Positions 28,526 to 36,592 of a stretch of 64,000 nt of DNA are shown here, one piece after another; position 1 is the stretch's first letter, and each line of letters begins with the position of its first letter. This stretch comes from an uncultured Oscillospiraceae bacterium (GTDB taxonomy: Bacteria; Bacillota; Clostridia; Oscillospirales; Oscillospiraceae), in assembly GCA_934569225.1 (NCBI GenBank), contig CAKTKC010000012.1, positions 1-64,000 of the forward strand, in the 5' to 3' direction. The translations under genes were made by a program, and so were the position numbers. A model generated the notes under the pieces. That model ran no database searches, had not been told where the DNA came from, and was given only the letters and a program-made list of their open reading frames with translations.

Positions 28526-28753
28526 TCACCCATACCCGACGCCCGTTCCCATTCCGTGGGCAAACACAAGTAAGCCGCGTGTCCCCGCCTCATTCCAGAG
28601 ATACCCGGCAAGGCGGTTTCTGCCGCTGGGGAAGATCACCTTGCGCCCGTCTATGTTCGCTTCCGGCCGCTTCTCCGGGCGGAACATAGCGGCGGTCACA
28701 ATAAAAGCGACGATGAAGAATATAATCGGCAAAATAAGTATGAATACCATCAT
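28526..28753 (-). pseudogene. Alpha/beta hydrolase, truncated to N-terminal fragment
   Basis: 75 residues: an N-terminal membrane helix (about residues 2-23), a linker, then RNRLAGYLWNEAG and LLVFAHGMGTG, the HG oxyanion-hole region of alpha/beta hydrolases with membrane anchors. It stops at TGA straight after GVGYG, just where the core fold would continue. Catalytic Ser and His are absent. AGAGGGAG precedes the ATG, so it may still be translated. A recombination end at about 28525, next to the kdgK terminator, is inferred. Confidence 0.7.
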
Positions 28754-28789
28754 GCGCTCCCTCTTTCTGACGGCTGTGCATCACTCTCT

Positions 28790-28839
28790 GAAAAAAACAG
28801 AAAACGCAGTGCAGACCGATTCACCGGTCTGCACTGCGT
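28790..28839 (-). terminator. Terminator of the LytTR-DUF3021-KTR operon
   Basis: Perfect 15-bp stem (28804-28818 with 28825-28839) followed on the minus strand by a T-rich tract (28790-28803). Confidence 0.9.
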
Positions 28840-29022
28840 CTAAGCGTCTGGCATATTGATTTCTTCCGTTTTCCCGTCCCTGAACCGAATCACACAGGTG
28901 TATCTGCACTTCGGGCAGAACAGCGGGAAGTCCTCCAGCACCGTATGCGGCCGTATCTGTGTCCTTGTTTTGCCGCCGCATTTCGGGCAGCGAAGCCATT
29001 CTGTTTTTTCCTGTTTTTCCAT
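28840..29022 (-). CDS. Cysteine-rich KTR-domain protein
   Basis: A 60-residue zinc-ribbon-like protein: WLRCPKCGGKTRTQIR, then FPLFCPKCRYTCVIRF. The two CPKC knuckles and the KTR triplet match the small 'cysteine-rich KTR' family, often seen on mobile elements and beside LytTR regulators. The ATG abuts the stop of the DUF3021 gene without a gap. The function is unknown. Confidence 0.85.
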   Translation of the reverse strand: MEKQEKTEWLRCPKCGGKTRTQIRPHTVLEDFPLFCPKCRYTCVIRFRDGKTEEINMPDA

Positions 29023-29460
29023 TCAGGCTCCTTCTTGTCCCTGACGACTGCGGCGTCTGAGAAGCTGTTCATTGATCTGCGTGGCTGTTCGGATGCTCTG
29101 ACCGAAGTCGATCAGGTGCCATAGGATTTTCGCCGCCAGAATAAATCCGGCGTAAATAACCGCGTCCAGCGGCCCGTACCAGAATTCCCAATGGTGCGCC
29201 AGGGGCAGCAAAACCGCTTCCAGAAGAACGGTATGCAGTATCGTGCGAACCCACCAGCTCCCCAGAGTCAGTTCCGTCCTGGAATAATAAACGGCCAATG
29301 TAGCCATACCCACCAGGGTGAGGAGGATGCATCTGCCGAAAAAGGAAACCACCGGCAATTCGGAGGCAGGATTGAACAGCAGACACATAAAAAAGGTGCT
29401 GAGCATAATGATTCCGTAGACTGCCACAAAGCGGTGCAGCCAAAAGGCGATTTTCTTCAT
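29023..29460 (-). CDS. DUF3021 membrane protein
   Basis: 145 residues with four hydrophobic helices (about residues 9-28, 40-60, 72-93, 100-120), starting MKKIAFWLHRF. DUF3021 proteins pair with LytTR regulators and are thought to be membrane-bound modulators of them. ATG 29460 follows TAGGAGGTG, which overlaps the LytTR stop codon; a GTG two codons upstream lies inside this ribosome site. Confidence 0.82.
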   Translation of the reverse strand: MKKIAFWLHRFVAVYGIIMLSTFFMCLLFNPASELPVVSFFGRCILLTLVGMATLAVYYSRTELTLGSWWVRTILHTVLLEAVLLPLAHHWEFWYGPLDAVIYAGFILAAKILWHLIDFGQSIRTATQINEQLLRRRSRQGQEGA

Positions 29461-29469
29461 AAGCACCTC

Positions 29470-29907
29470 CTACACCCCCAGCAGCCGCTTCAGCTCACCG
29501 ACATACTGCCGGGAAATGATCACTTTTTCGTCATTCGTCAGCGTGGCCTCGAACCGTCCGGATACAGAGGGGCGGACATATCGGATCTTGTCTGCGTTCA
29601 GGATCATGGATTTGCTGCACCGGAAAAGCATGGAGCTCCGGCACAGTTCTTCAAATTCATATAACTTCTGCCGGCACTCAAAAACGGATTTCTCGCAATA
29701 CAGGAAAGAGCTCCCATCCACGACCTCAAAGTAATAAACGTCGCTGAGCTTCAGCCGATAAACCTTTTCCTCCGCAAACGCGCTGACGGAAACTTCTCCG
29801 GCAGTCACCGCCCGGATCGCTTCCACCCATTTCTCCTGTGGATCGCAGCAGCGGACGATCACTTCCTCCTCGTTTCCGCGGGGAATCTGTTCCACAGACA
29901 GCCTCAT
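29470..29907 (-). CDS. LytTR-domain DNA-binding regulator
   Basis: 145 residues without a receiver domain. The C-terminal half (about 48-145) is a LytTR domain with the YRLKLSDVYYFEVVDG and RCSKSMILNADKIRYV features and RQYVGELKRLLG at the end. Such stand-alone LytTR proteins with DUF3021 partners usually repress their own operon. AAGGGAGGTG precedes the ATG. A TATAAT box lies in the upstream gap (about 29937-29942, minus strand) with a weak -35; a TTACAACTTACAGT-like stretch further upstream could be a binding site, which is speculation. Confidence 0.88.
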   Translation of the reverse strand: MRLSVEQIPRGNEEEVIVRCCDPQEKWVEAIRAVTAGEVSVSAFAEEKVYRLKLSDVYYFEVVDGSSFLYCEKSVFECRQKLYEFEELCRSSMLFRCSKSMILNADKIRYVRPSVSGRFEATLTNDEKVIISRQYVGELKRLLGV

Positions 29908-30073
29908 GTCCGCACCTCCCTTTGGCTTGAAGCAGTATTATAGCACAGAGCGTTTCCCCTATCTATATCTGGGACTGTAAGTTGTAAAAATCAGGGGGTA
30001 AGCTGCATCCCGAATCCGCCGGGAAGGCGCTCTGGCCGCTTTCGGCCACCGGCAGATACCGTTATCAACAGCA

Positions 30074-30718
30074 TCACATATCCACCTTTTCATAGACCCG
30101 CGCCGATGTCCGGAACGCGAGCAATGTGCAGCCCGCGTAGATCAGGATGCTGCCGATGAGCGCCGGGAGCAGCTGGGTCTGGGTGGCCGCATCCATGTCG
30201 TCCAGCCAGCTCAGCGCCGGGATGTGGGGCAGGGCTTCCAGCACCAGCATAAGCAGCGCCATGGGGATAACGGCCTTGACAAAGGCCGCGCCCACCTTAT
30301 AGCCGCTTCCGTAGAAGGCGGGCAGGAATACGGCGTTGAACAGCGCGTACAGCAGAAATCCCGCCGCCGGCAGCGCCAGATTGGGGTCAAGCCCTACCAG
30401 ATTGTCCCTGCCCGGCTGCAAATGCGCCGCCAGCAGGCAGCAGGGTGCCAGCAGCACCAGCGATGCCAGCTCGATCAGCGCCACGAACAGGCATCCGGCC
30501 TTCACCGCGTCCCGTTTGGGAACCGGCAGCAGCGCCGTATAGTAAAGATCCTTCTGCTCCCGCATGTTCAGGAAGCTGAAGAAAAGCCCCAGCGTGACAT
30601 AGAAGAAAATAACGGTGTAGGGGTAATTGGGGATGATGACCATGATGCCGAACAGGCAGAAAACCGGCGTCATAGGATGGCACACCAGCCGCAGCTGCTT
30701 ATATAATAGCGTCTTCAT
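30074..30718 (-). CDS. ABC transporter permease, ABC-2-like
   Basis: 214 residues with about six hydrophobic helices, beginning MKTLLYKQLRLVCHPMTPVF. It looks like the permease partner of the ATPase encoded immediately upstream (20-base overlap). The region NMREQKDLYYTALLPVPKRD between helices 2 and 3 resembles permeases of small drug/peptide exporters in Clostridia. The substrate is unknown. The longer upstream frame lies inside the ATPase gene and is rejected. Confidence 0.8.
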   Translation of the reverse strand: MKTLLYKQLRLVCHPMTPVFCLFGIMVIIPNYPYTVIFFYVTLGLFFSFLNMREQKDLYYTALLPVPKRDAVKAGCLFVALIELASLVLLAPCCLLAAHLQPGRDNLVGLDPNLALPAAGFLLYALFNAVFLPAFYGSGYKVGAAFVKAVIPMALLMLVLEALPHIPALSWLDDMDAATQTQLLPALIGSILIYAGCTLLAFRTSARVYEKVDM

Positions 30719-31436
30719 CCAGCGGTCTCCTTTCCACATGTACAATGATGTCCTCCAGGGTCGCGCCCACGTCCCTGTAGTGGGCGCGGAAATCCTCCAG
30801 AGTGCCGGTGTATTGCAGCTCGCCGTCCTTGATGAAGGCGACGTGGGTGGCGCACTTCTCCAGGTCGGAGGTGATGTGGGTGGAAAACAGCACACTGCGC
30901 GTACCATCCGCCACCAGACGGCGCAGCAGCTCCGTCAGCTCGTCCCTGGACACCGGGTCAAGGCCGCTGGTAGGCTCGTCCAGGATCAGCAGCCTGGCGC
31001 TGTGGCTCAGCGCCAGGGCGATCATGTACTTGACCTTCATACCGCTGGACAGCTGATCCACGCGCTTTTCCTCATCAATGGCAAACAGGCGCAGGTAGTG
31101 GCGGTATTTGTCCTCGTCCCAGTTGTCGTAGAACCGGCGGGTGACGTCGGTAATGACGCGGATCTTCTTTTTGGGGTAAAAATCGATGCCGCCCAGCACC
31201 ACGCCCAGCTCACGCCGAATGGCACGCTCGTTGGCGGCGTAGTCCATGCCGAACACGCTGACCTCGCCCTCGTCGGGATGCACCATGCCCAGGATGGATT
31301 TCAGCGTGGTGGACTTGCCCGCGCCGTTGCGCCCGATAAAGCCCATCACCGCGCCCTCCGGCACGGCAAAGGACACGCCATTCAGGGTGAACGCGGGATA
31401 ATGCTTTGTCAGCCCCTGTACTTCCAGTACGTTCAT
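30699..31436 (-). CDS. ABC transporter ATP-binding protein
   Basis: A 245-residue nucleotide-binding domain: Walker A GRNGAGKST (residues ~35-43), signature LSSGMK (a degenerate LSGGQ, common in this exporter branch), Walker B LLILDEP with the catalytic Glu, and the switch His in FSTHI. Its ATG overlaps the stop of the AbrB-like gene (ATGA) and its end overlaps the permease, so all three are translationally coupled. Confidence 0.92.
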   Translation of the reverse strand: MNVLEVQGLTKHYPAFTLNGVSFAVPEGAVMGFIGRNGAGKSTTLKSILGMVHPDEGEVSVFGMDYAANERAIRRELGVVLGGIDFYPKKKIRVITDVTRRFYDNWDEDKYRHYLRLFAIDEEKRVDQLSSGMKVKYMIALALSHSARLLILDEPTSGLDPVSRDELTELLRRLVADGTRSVLFSTHITSDLEKCATHVAFIKDGELQYTGTLEDFRAHYRDVGATLEDIIVHVERRPLDEDAII

Positions 31437-31660
31437 TCGTCCTCGTCCTCCTCTTCCGGCAGCACGGCAAACGCCTTCCGGAGCAGCGGATTCAGCTTAT
31501 CCGCCGTCTGGAGGGCGATGCCCCTCTTCTTATCCGCCAGCAGCACCATCGTGTCCCCCGGCTGGAGGCCGAACATGTCCCGCGCCTCCTTGGGAATGAC
31601 GATCTGCCCCTTGGGGCCGATCTTCACGCTGCTCATAAAATACCGTTCGTCCTTGCTCAT
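31433..31660 (-). CDS. AbrB/SpoVT-like transcription regulator
   Basis: 75 residues. The swapped-hairpin AbrB domain is visible as VKIGPKGQIVIPKEARDMF followed by LQPGDTMVLLADKKRGIAL; the acidic tail ends EEEDEDE. It is the first gene of an operon with an ABC exporter and probably regulates it (the usual place is held by a GntR-type protein in related operons). GAGGAG sits 8 bases before the ATG. Longer upstream frames run into the promoter. Confidence 0.88.
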   Translation of the reverse strand: MSKDERYFMSSVKIGPKGQIVIPKEARDMFGLQPGDTMVLLADKKRGIALQTADKLNPLLRKAFAVLPEEEDEDE

Positions 31661-31709
31661 GCGATCGCTCCTCTTTGTTGGATTGGTATAATTTTTCTTA
31701 CTTTTCGCA

Positions 31710-31738
31710 ATTTTAGCACATGAGGTGAAAGATGTCAA
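31710..31738 (-). promoter_or_regulatory. Promoter of the AbrB-ABC operon
   Basis: Minus strand TTGACA (31733-31738), 17 bases, TAAAAT (31710-31715). Confidence 0.8.
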
Positions 31739-31903
31739 GAGCGAAAAGGACGCAGCAACGCTGTAGGAAGCAAATGGACTGTGATATGCAAATACATCTA
31801 CACAATAGATAAGGCAACAGGCAGCAAAGCACTTTTGGCAATATAACACTTATAATGGGGGTACATTGAAACACCGGAACTGAATATTTGTGGCTCTATG
31901 ATA

Positions 31904-31940
31904 AATGTTGGGGTCAGGCAATGCGCCTGACCCCAACATT
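31904..31940. repeat. Palindromic element, copy 2 (16-5-16)
   Basis: Perfect 16-bp arms (31904-31919 with 31925-31940), loop AATGC. Same geometry and the same flank as copy 1 at 15181-15217; differences within the arms keep base pairing. It lies 34 bases beyond the stop of the ABC exporter gene, so it could also end that transcript, though without a T-run. Bases 31741-31903 hold no gene. Confidence 0.82.
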
Positions 31941-31974
31941 GATTTATAAAACCGTCTCTTATCCGATTTATCCG

Positions 31975-33861
31975 TCAGCTCTCCTGGAGCTGCTGCTTGC
32001 GGAACTGGAGGGTATAGAGCTGGTAGTAGCGGCCCTTCAGGTGGAGAAGCTCCTGATGGGTGCCCTGCTCCATGATCTCGCCGTGGGACAGCAGGATAAT
32101 GTTGTCCGCGTGCTGGATGGTGCTCAGGCGGTGGGCTACGATCAGCATGGTGCCGATGTTCTTCATCTTCTCCAGGGAGTCCTGAATGAGCACCTCCGTC
32201 TCCGTGTCGATGTTGGCGGTGGCCTCGTCCAGGATCATGACGGAGGGCTTGTGCAAAATGGTTCGGGCGAAGCTCAGCAGCTGCCGCTGGCCAGCGGAGA
32301 AGTTGTTGCCCTGCTCCCGGACGGTCTCGTCCAGGCCGCCCTCCAGCCTCTGGATGAAGCCGTCGGCGTTGACGTACCGGCAGGCCTGCCAGACGTCCTC
32401 GTCCGTCACGTTGTCGGAGCGCAGGACGATGTTGCTGCGGATGTCCCCCGCAAACAGGAACACATCCTGGAGCATCTGGCCGAAGTGGCTGCGCAGAGAG
32501 GCAATCTTAATGTGCCGGATATCGATGCCGTCGATCAGGATCTGACCCTTCTGAATGTCATAGTTCCGGCAGATCAGGTTCAGAATGGTGGACTTTCCGG
32601 AGCCGGTGGCCCCCACAAAGGCCACGGTTTGCTTGGGGTACACATGGAAGGAAACACCCTTCAGCACCCACTCGCCGGGATTATAGGCAAACCACACGTC
32701 CCTGAACTCGATCTCGCCCTTCATCTCCTTCAGCTCGATAGCGTCCGGCTCGTCCACCACCTCGGGAACCATGTCCAGAATGGTGAAGATCTTCTCCGCC
32801 GCGGCGAAGGACTGCTCCAGCATATCAAACTGCTCGGCCAGAGCCTGGATGGGGTTAAAGAACCGGGAGATATACATATAGAAAGCGACCACCGTCTCGC
32901 TGGTAATGGTCAGCCCCAGGAATTGGGTGTCCCGGATATAGCCCTTGCAGCCGATATAGAAGAGGAACAGGTTGGAGGTGACGAACAGCATGTATACCAT
33001 GGGTCTGAAGATGCCGAAGACAAACATCCGGTTCATCTTGGTCTTCTCCAGGCGCTTGCTGCGTACCAGGAACTCGTCCATTTTCCGCTGCTCCTGGTTG
33101 AAGATCTGGGTGACCTTCATGCCGGAGAGATTTTCGGACAGGTAGGTGTTTACATCCGTCCGGGCGTTGTTGACCGTGCGGTGGACATGGCGGGAGAACT
33201 TCTGGAAGATAATGGTAAAAATCACCAGGAACGGCACAAAGCACAGCACCATCAGCGTCAGGGCGTAATTTAGGATCAGCATGGCCGCCAGCACGCCGAT
33301 GATCACCAGGGAGTTCTTCGCCAGCGTCACCAGAATGTTGGTGAACAGATAGCTGATGGAGTTGGGGTCGTTGGTGACTCTCGTCACCAGCTTGCCCACA
33401 GGAATCTGGTTCAGCTGGGCGTGGGACAGCTGCTCAATGTGGGTGAAGGTGTCCAGACGGATCTGGGACAGGATTTTCTGACCGGTCTTCTGCAGGATCA
33501 TGGCCTGAAAATAGGTGCAGACCATGGACACCGCCAGAATGCCCGCATACACGGCGACCAACGAATAGAGCCGGGAAAGTTCAAAGCTCTGCTTGATGGT
33601 GCCCTGAATGTTTGCCACCAGCAGGGGGGACACCACGTCATAGGCGATGGACACCAGCACAATGAGGAACACCAGAACGAAATCCTTTTTATAGGGTCTG
33701 GCATAGCCCAGCAGTCTCTTGATGATCTCGCTGTCGGACATATGCCGTTCGCTGGTCTCTTCCTTGGTTCTGCGCTTCAGCACGGCATAAGCCGCAAGGA
33801 ACAGGATCGTAAACACACCGATGACGGCGCAGACGATCAGAAGGGGAAGATACTCACGCAT
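31975..33861 (-). CDS. ABC exporter, half 2 (canonical ATP site)
   Basis: A 628-residue half-transporter: a membrane domain of six helices (about residues 5-360), then an ATPase domain with Walker A GATGSGKST, signature FSAGQRQ, and Walker B ILDEATANID with the catalytic Glu. The overlap by 8 bases with the upstream half-transporter and the presence of both a canonical and a degenerate site point to a heterodimer of the TM287/288-LmrCD-BmrCD type, for drug or lipid-like substrates. An extra short hydrophobic helix precedes the standard domain. ATG 33861 has GGAGG eight bases upstream. Confidence 0.92.
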   Translation of the reverse strand: MREYLPLLIVCAVIGVFTILFLAAYAVLKRRTKEETSERHMSDSEIIKRLLGYARPYKKDFVLVFLIVLVSIAYDVVSPLLVANIQGTIKQSFELSRLYSLVAVYAGILAVSMVCTYFQAMILQKTGQKILSQIRLDTFTHIEQLSHAQLNQIPVGKLVTRVTNDPNSISYLFTNILVTLAKNSLVIIGVLAAMLILNYALTLMVLCFVPFLVIFTIIFQKFSRHVHRTVNNARTDVNTYLSENLSGMKVTQIFNQEQRKMDEFLVRSKRLEKTKMNRMFVFGIFRPMVYMLFVTSNLFLFYIGCKGYIRDTQFLGLTITSETVVAFYMYISRFFNPIQALAEQFDMLEQSFAAAEKIFTILDMVPEVVDEPDAIELKEMKGEIEFRDVWFAYNPGEWVLKGVSFHVYPKQTVAFVGATGSGKSTILNLICRNYDIQKGQILIDGIDIRHIKIASLRSHFGQMLQDVFLFAGDIRSNIVLRSDNVTDEDVWQACRYVNADGFIQRLEGGLDETVREQGNNFSAGQRQLLSFARTILHKPSVMILDEATANIDTETEVLIQDSLEKMKNIGTMLIVAHRLSTIQHADNIILLSHGEIMEQGTHQELLHLKGRYYQLYTLQFRKQQLQES

Positions 33862-35635
33862 TGACCGCACCTCCTTCTTCCTCCAGCCGCTGCAGGTCCA
33901 CCATTTTGCGGTAGGCGGGGTTGTCCGCGTACAGCCTGTCATGGGTGTCAAAGCCTGCCAGACGGCCGCCCTCAATGAACAGCACCTTGTCCATCTGCTC
34001 GATGGTGGAAATACGGTGGGCAATGAGAATGGTGGTCTTCCCCGCCCGGGTGGCGCGCAGATTGTCCAGAATGGCCTTTTCCGTTTTGGTATCCACGGCG
34101 GACACGGAATCGTCCAGAATCAGAATGGGCGCGTCCTTCATCAGCGCCCGGGCAATGGAGATACGCTGCTTCTGGCCGCCGGAGACGGTAACGCCCCGTT
34201 CGCCCAGCACGGTCTGATAGCCCATCTGGAATTCGGAAATATTGCCGTCAATATCCGCAAGCTTTGCTGCCCGGCGGATCTCCTCAGAGACGGTTTCGGA
34301 CTTACCGAAGGCAATGTTGTTCTCAATGGTGTCCGAGAACAGGAAGTTGTCCTGAGGCACATAGGCGCAGGCGTCACGGACGGAGCGGATGGAGAGGTCG
34401 TTCACATCCTTGCCGTCCAGGAACAGCTGCCCGTCGTTTACATTGTAAGTGCGCAGGATCAGATCCACCAGCGTGGTCTTGCCGGAGCCGGTCTTGCCCA
34501 GCAGGCCGATGCTCTCACCGGGATGGATGGTAAAGGACACATGCTCCAGCGCGGGGATATCTCCGTCGGGGTAGGTAAAGCTCAGATCCCGGAACTCGAT
34601 CTCGCCCTTGGGTTTCGTCAGCTCCCGGACGCCGGGTCTGTCGAAGACGTTTTTGGGTGCGTCCAGCAGCTCGCTGATCCGCTTCAGGGACGCCTTGCCC
34701 CGGGAGGTCATGTCGATCAGATCGGCCACCGCCATAATGGGCCAGACCACGGCATTAAAGTAGCCGATGAACTCCATGAGCTGACCGGCGTTGAACTGAC
34801 CCTGATACACCAGATAGCCGCCGTATCCCAGGATCACGCAGATGACGCTCTCCACGAAGGTTGTCACCAGAATCCGCATCAGCACGGAGGTTTTGGTGAA
34901 AGCAATATTGGAGTCCTCGCTGTCCCGGTTCAGCTTTTCAAAGGCCATCAGCTCCTTGGCCTCCTTCACAAAGGCCTTGATGACGGCAATGCCGGAAAAG
35001 CTTTCCTGAGCGAAGTCAGACAGATCGGAGAAGCACTTCTGCCGGTAATCCCATTTTCTGGTCATGTTTTTGCCCACCACTGCGGCGCTGGCGAACAGCA
35101 GCCCCATGGGAATCAGGGACAGAACGGTGAGCAGGTGATCCATGCGCCACATCTTGGTAATGGCCAGAGAACACAGAATGATGGGGTCAAAAAACTGCAT
35201 GAAGCCCCAGCCGTAGCACTCCTGGACGGTGTCTAAGTCGTTGGTGAACAGGCTCATCAGATTGCCCACTTTGTTCACCTGATAATACTCCCGGCTCAGG
35301 TCTTCCGCGTGGTGGAACATCTTACCCCGCAGATCCGTCTCCACCTTGGTAGCCGCGCCGAAGATCGTAACCCGCCACAGGAACCGGCCGAAGACGATGG
35401 CCAGGATGATGCCGACCATGGGCATACAGATTCTGTCCAGCAGAAACGCCATATCAAAGGGCACCTGTACGCCGTTTTCCACAATATACCCCTGGTTCAG
35501 GCCGTTGATGACCATCTGATAGATCTCAGGCACCTTCAGCTGTAAATAGTCCACGGTAAACAGAGCCAGCAGCCCCATCAGCAGAGCCAGCGCATATTTA
35601 CGGTAATAGACGTTGATATGCTTGCCGAAAATCAA
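33854..35635 (-). CDS. ABC exporter, half 1 (degenerate ATP site)
   Basis: About 593 residues: six helices then an ATPase domain. Walker A GKTGSGKTT and signature VSGGQKQR are good, but Walker B reads LILDDSVSAVD, with Asp where the catalytic Glu should be, as in TM287/BmrC-type partners. The start is uncertain. A purine-rich GGAGAAGGG stands six bases before TTG 35635 (giving LIFGKHINVYYRK). ATG 35668 would add 11 residues but uses this ribosome site as coding. I list 35635 as the more probable start. Confidence 0.85.
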   Translation of the reverse strand: MIFGKHINVYYRKYALALLMGLLALFTVDYLQLKVPEIYQMVINGLNQGYIVENGVQVPFDMAFLLDRICMPMVGIILAIVFGRFLWRVTIFGAATKVETDLRGKMFHHAEDLSREYYQVNKVGNLMSLFTNDLDTVQECYGWGFMQFFDPIILCSLAITKMWRMDHLLTVLSLIPMGLLFASAAVVGKNMTRKWDYRQKCFSDLSDFAQESFSGIAVIKAFVKEAKELMAFEKLNRDSEDSNIAFTKTSVLMRILVTTFVESVICVILGYGGYLVYQGQFNAGQLMEFIGYFNAVVWPIMAVADLIDMTSRGKASLKRISELLDAPKNVFDRPGVRELTKPKGEIEFRDLSFTYPDGDIPALEHVSFTIHPGESIGLLGKTGSGKTTLVDLILRTYNVNDGQLFLDGKDVNDLSIRSVRDACAYVPQDNFLFSDTIENNIAFGKSETVSEEIRRAAKLADIDGNISEFQMGYQTVLGERGVTVSGGQKQRISIARALMKDAPILILDDSVSAVDTKTEKAILDNLRATRAGKTTILIAHRISTIEQMDKVLFIEGGRLAGFDTHDRLYADNPAYRKMVDLQRLEEEGGAVNA

Positions 35636-35760
35636 GTAAATCCCTTCTCCTCTCTCATACTCTCTCATAAAGGAAATTTGGGTGAAACCGTTTGATTTCA
35701 CCGCAGTACCCTTGCCGCTTCCTTCCCATAAATTCCGGAAACGGCAGACAAACTTTTGTT

Positions 35761-35789
35761 ATTGTAGCACAAACATTCGTTTTATGCAA
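35761..35789 (-). promoter_or_regulatory. Promoter of the ABC exporter operon
   Basis: Minus strand TTGCAT (35784-35789), 17 bases, TACAAT (35761-35766). Confidence 0.75.
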
Positions 35790-35894
35790 GTAAAAAAGCA
35801 CGCGAAAGAAAACCATCTGGAAAATCCGCGCTATATGTGGACGGTTGGCGAAAGCGGACAGCGCAGAACAGGCACAACGGCGTTTCCTGAGGGC

Positions 35895-36119
35895 TGTTCG
35901 GAAATTTCTGGAAATATCCCCCTGACAGCCCCACTGCTTTCAAAGCTTATAGAAAAAATAATCATCCACAAAACGGAAGAGGCAAGTCGAAACCGCACCC
36001 AGCGAATCGAAATCTGTTACCCCTTTGTAGACCACCCAGATATTCCGGAATCCCCCAAAATCCCCACTTACCATGGACACATCCGTCAGTGTGTGGAACA
36101 AGCGTTTTACGCGACATAA
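35895..36119 (+). pseudogene. C-terminal remnant of a large serine recombinase
   Basis: The frame reads LTAPLLSKLIEKIIIHKTEE, then RTQRIEICYPFV before ending at 36119. This is the typical end of TndX/TnpX-type serine recombinases (a helix LLxxLIExIxIHE, then a beta strand of the form RxQxIxIxYxF). The catalytic and coiled-coil parts are missing, and upstream sequence to 35790 gives no recombinase homology that I can see. It marks the remains of a conjugative or mobilisable element. Confidence 0.6.
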
Positions 36120-36129
36120 AGCATATCAT

Positions 36130-36152
36130 AACCACCGGCCGTGCCGGTGGTT
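36130..36152 (+). terminator. Hairpin after the recombinase remnant
   Basis: Perfect 10-bp stem (36130-36139 with 36143-36152), loop CGT, weak T tract. Confidence 0.55.
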
Positions 36153-36249
36153 TGCACAGGCCCTCTTAGGGTATTTTTCTGGCCGAGCCTAAAGGTCCGT
36201 CGAAGGGTCTGCCAACCGCATTCCTTTCACGGGCTGCCCCTAAAGGGGC

Positions 36250-36543
36250 TTATTTAAGCTTGCCCTCTTTTACCGGCCCTCCCGTAAACGGATCGACATA
36301 CTCTTTTATCGATAGTTGATCTTCCGTATAATCTTGCCTTCTTAATAAGATAAGTGCTAATTGAATAGCCCTGCTGGCTGGCATATCTTCTGACAGTTGT
36401 ACCATATACTCACTAAAGTCAGGGTCTGAATCAAAAGAAAGATACCGCGAGAGTAGCTCATGTTCTGTTTTCAACAAATATTTACCATCAGAAAATGCGC
36501 TCAGCTGATATTTGATTCCGGAATCATCTTGGAGCAACATCAT
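36250..36543 (-). CDS. Hypothetical protein beside truncated integrase
   Basis: I do not recognise the family. The frame reads MMLLQDDSGIKYQLSAFSDG, YLLKTEHELLSRYL, SEDMPASRAIQLALILL and ends PFTGGPVKEGKLK, soluble and plausible as a protein of about 97 residues. The frame stays open upstream to about 36620 (LILDFEGDPYNSLSTEYRP), so the true gene may be longer and cut at the same junction that removed the integrase 5' end. The ribosome site before ATG 36543 is weak. The TAA is followed by a GCCCC-TTTA-GGGGC hairpin that could end transcription. Confidence 0.45.
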   Translation of the reverse strand: MMLLQDDSGIKYQLSAFSDGKYLLKTEHELLSRYLSFDSDPDFSEYMVQLSEDMPASRAIQLALILLRRQDYTEDQLSIKEYVDPFTGGPVKEGKLK

Positions 36544-36592
36544 GGCCTTGCACTGCTGATTTGGCCTATATTCCGTTGATAATGAATTATAA

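Noticed and set aside
31433..31849. A 138-residue version of the AbrB-like protein
   Set aside because: The N-terminal extension covers the TTGACA/TAAAAT promoter. A good ribosome site precedes ATG 31660.
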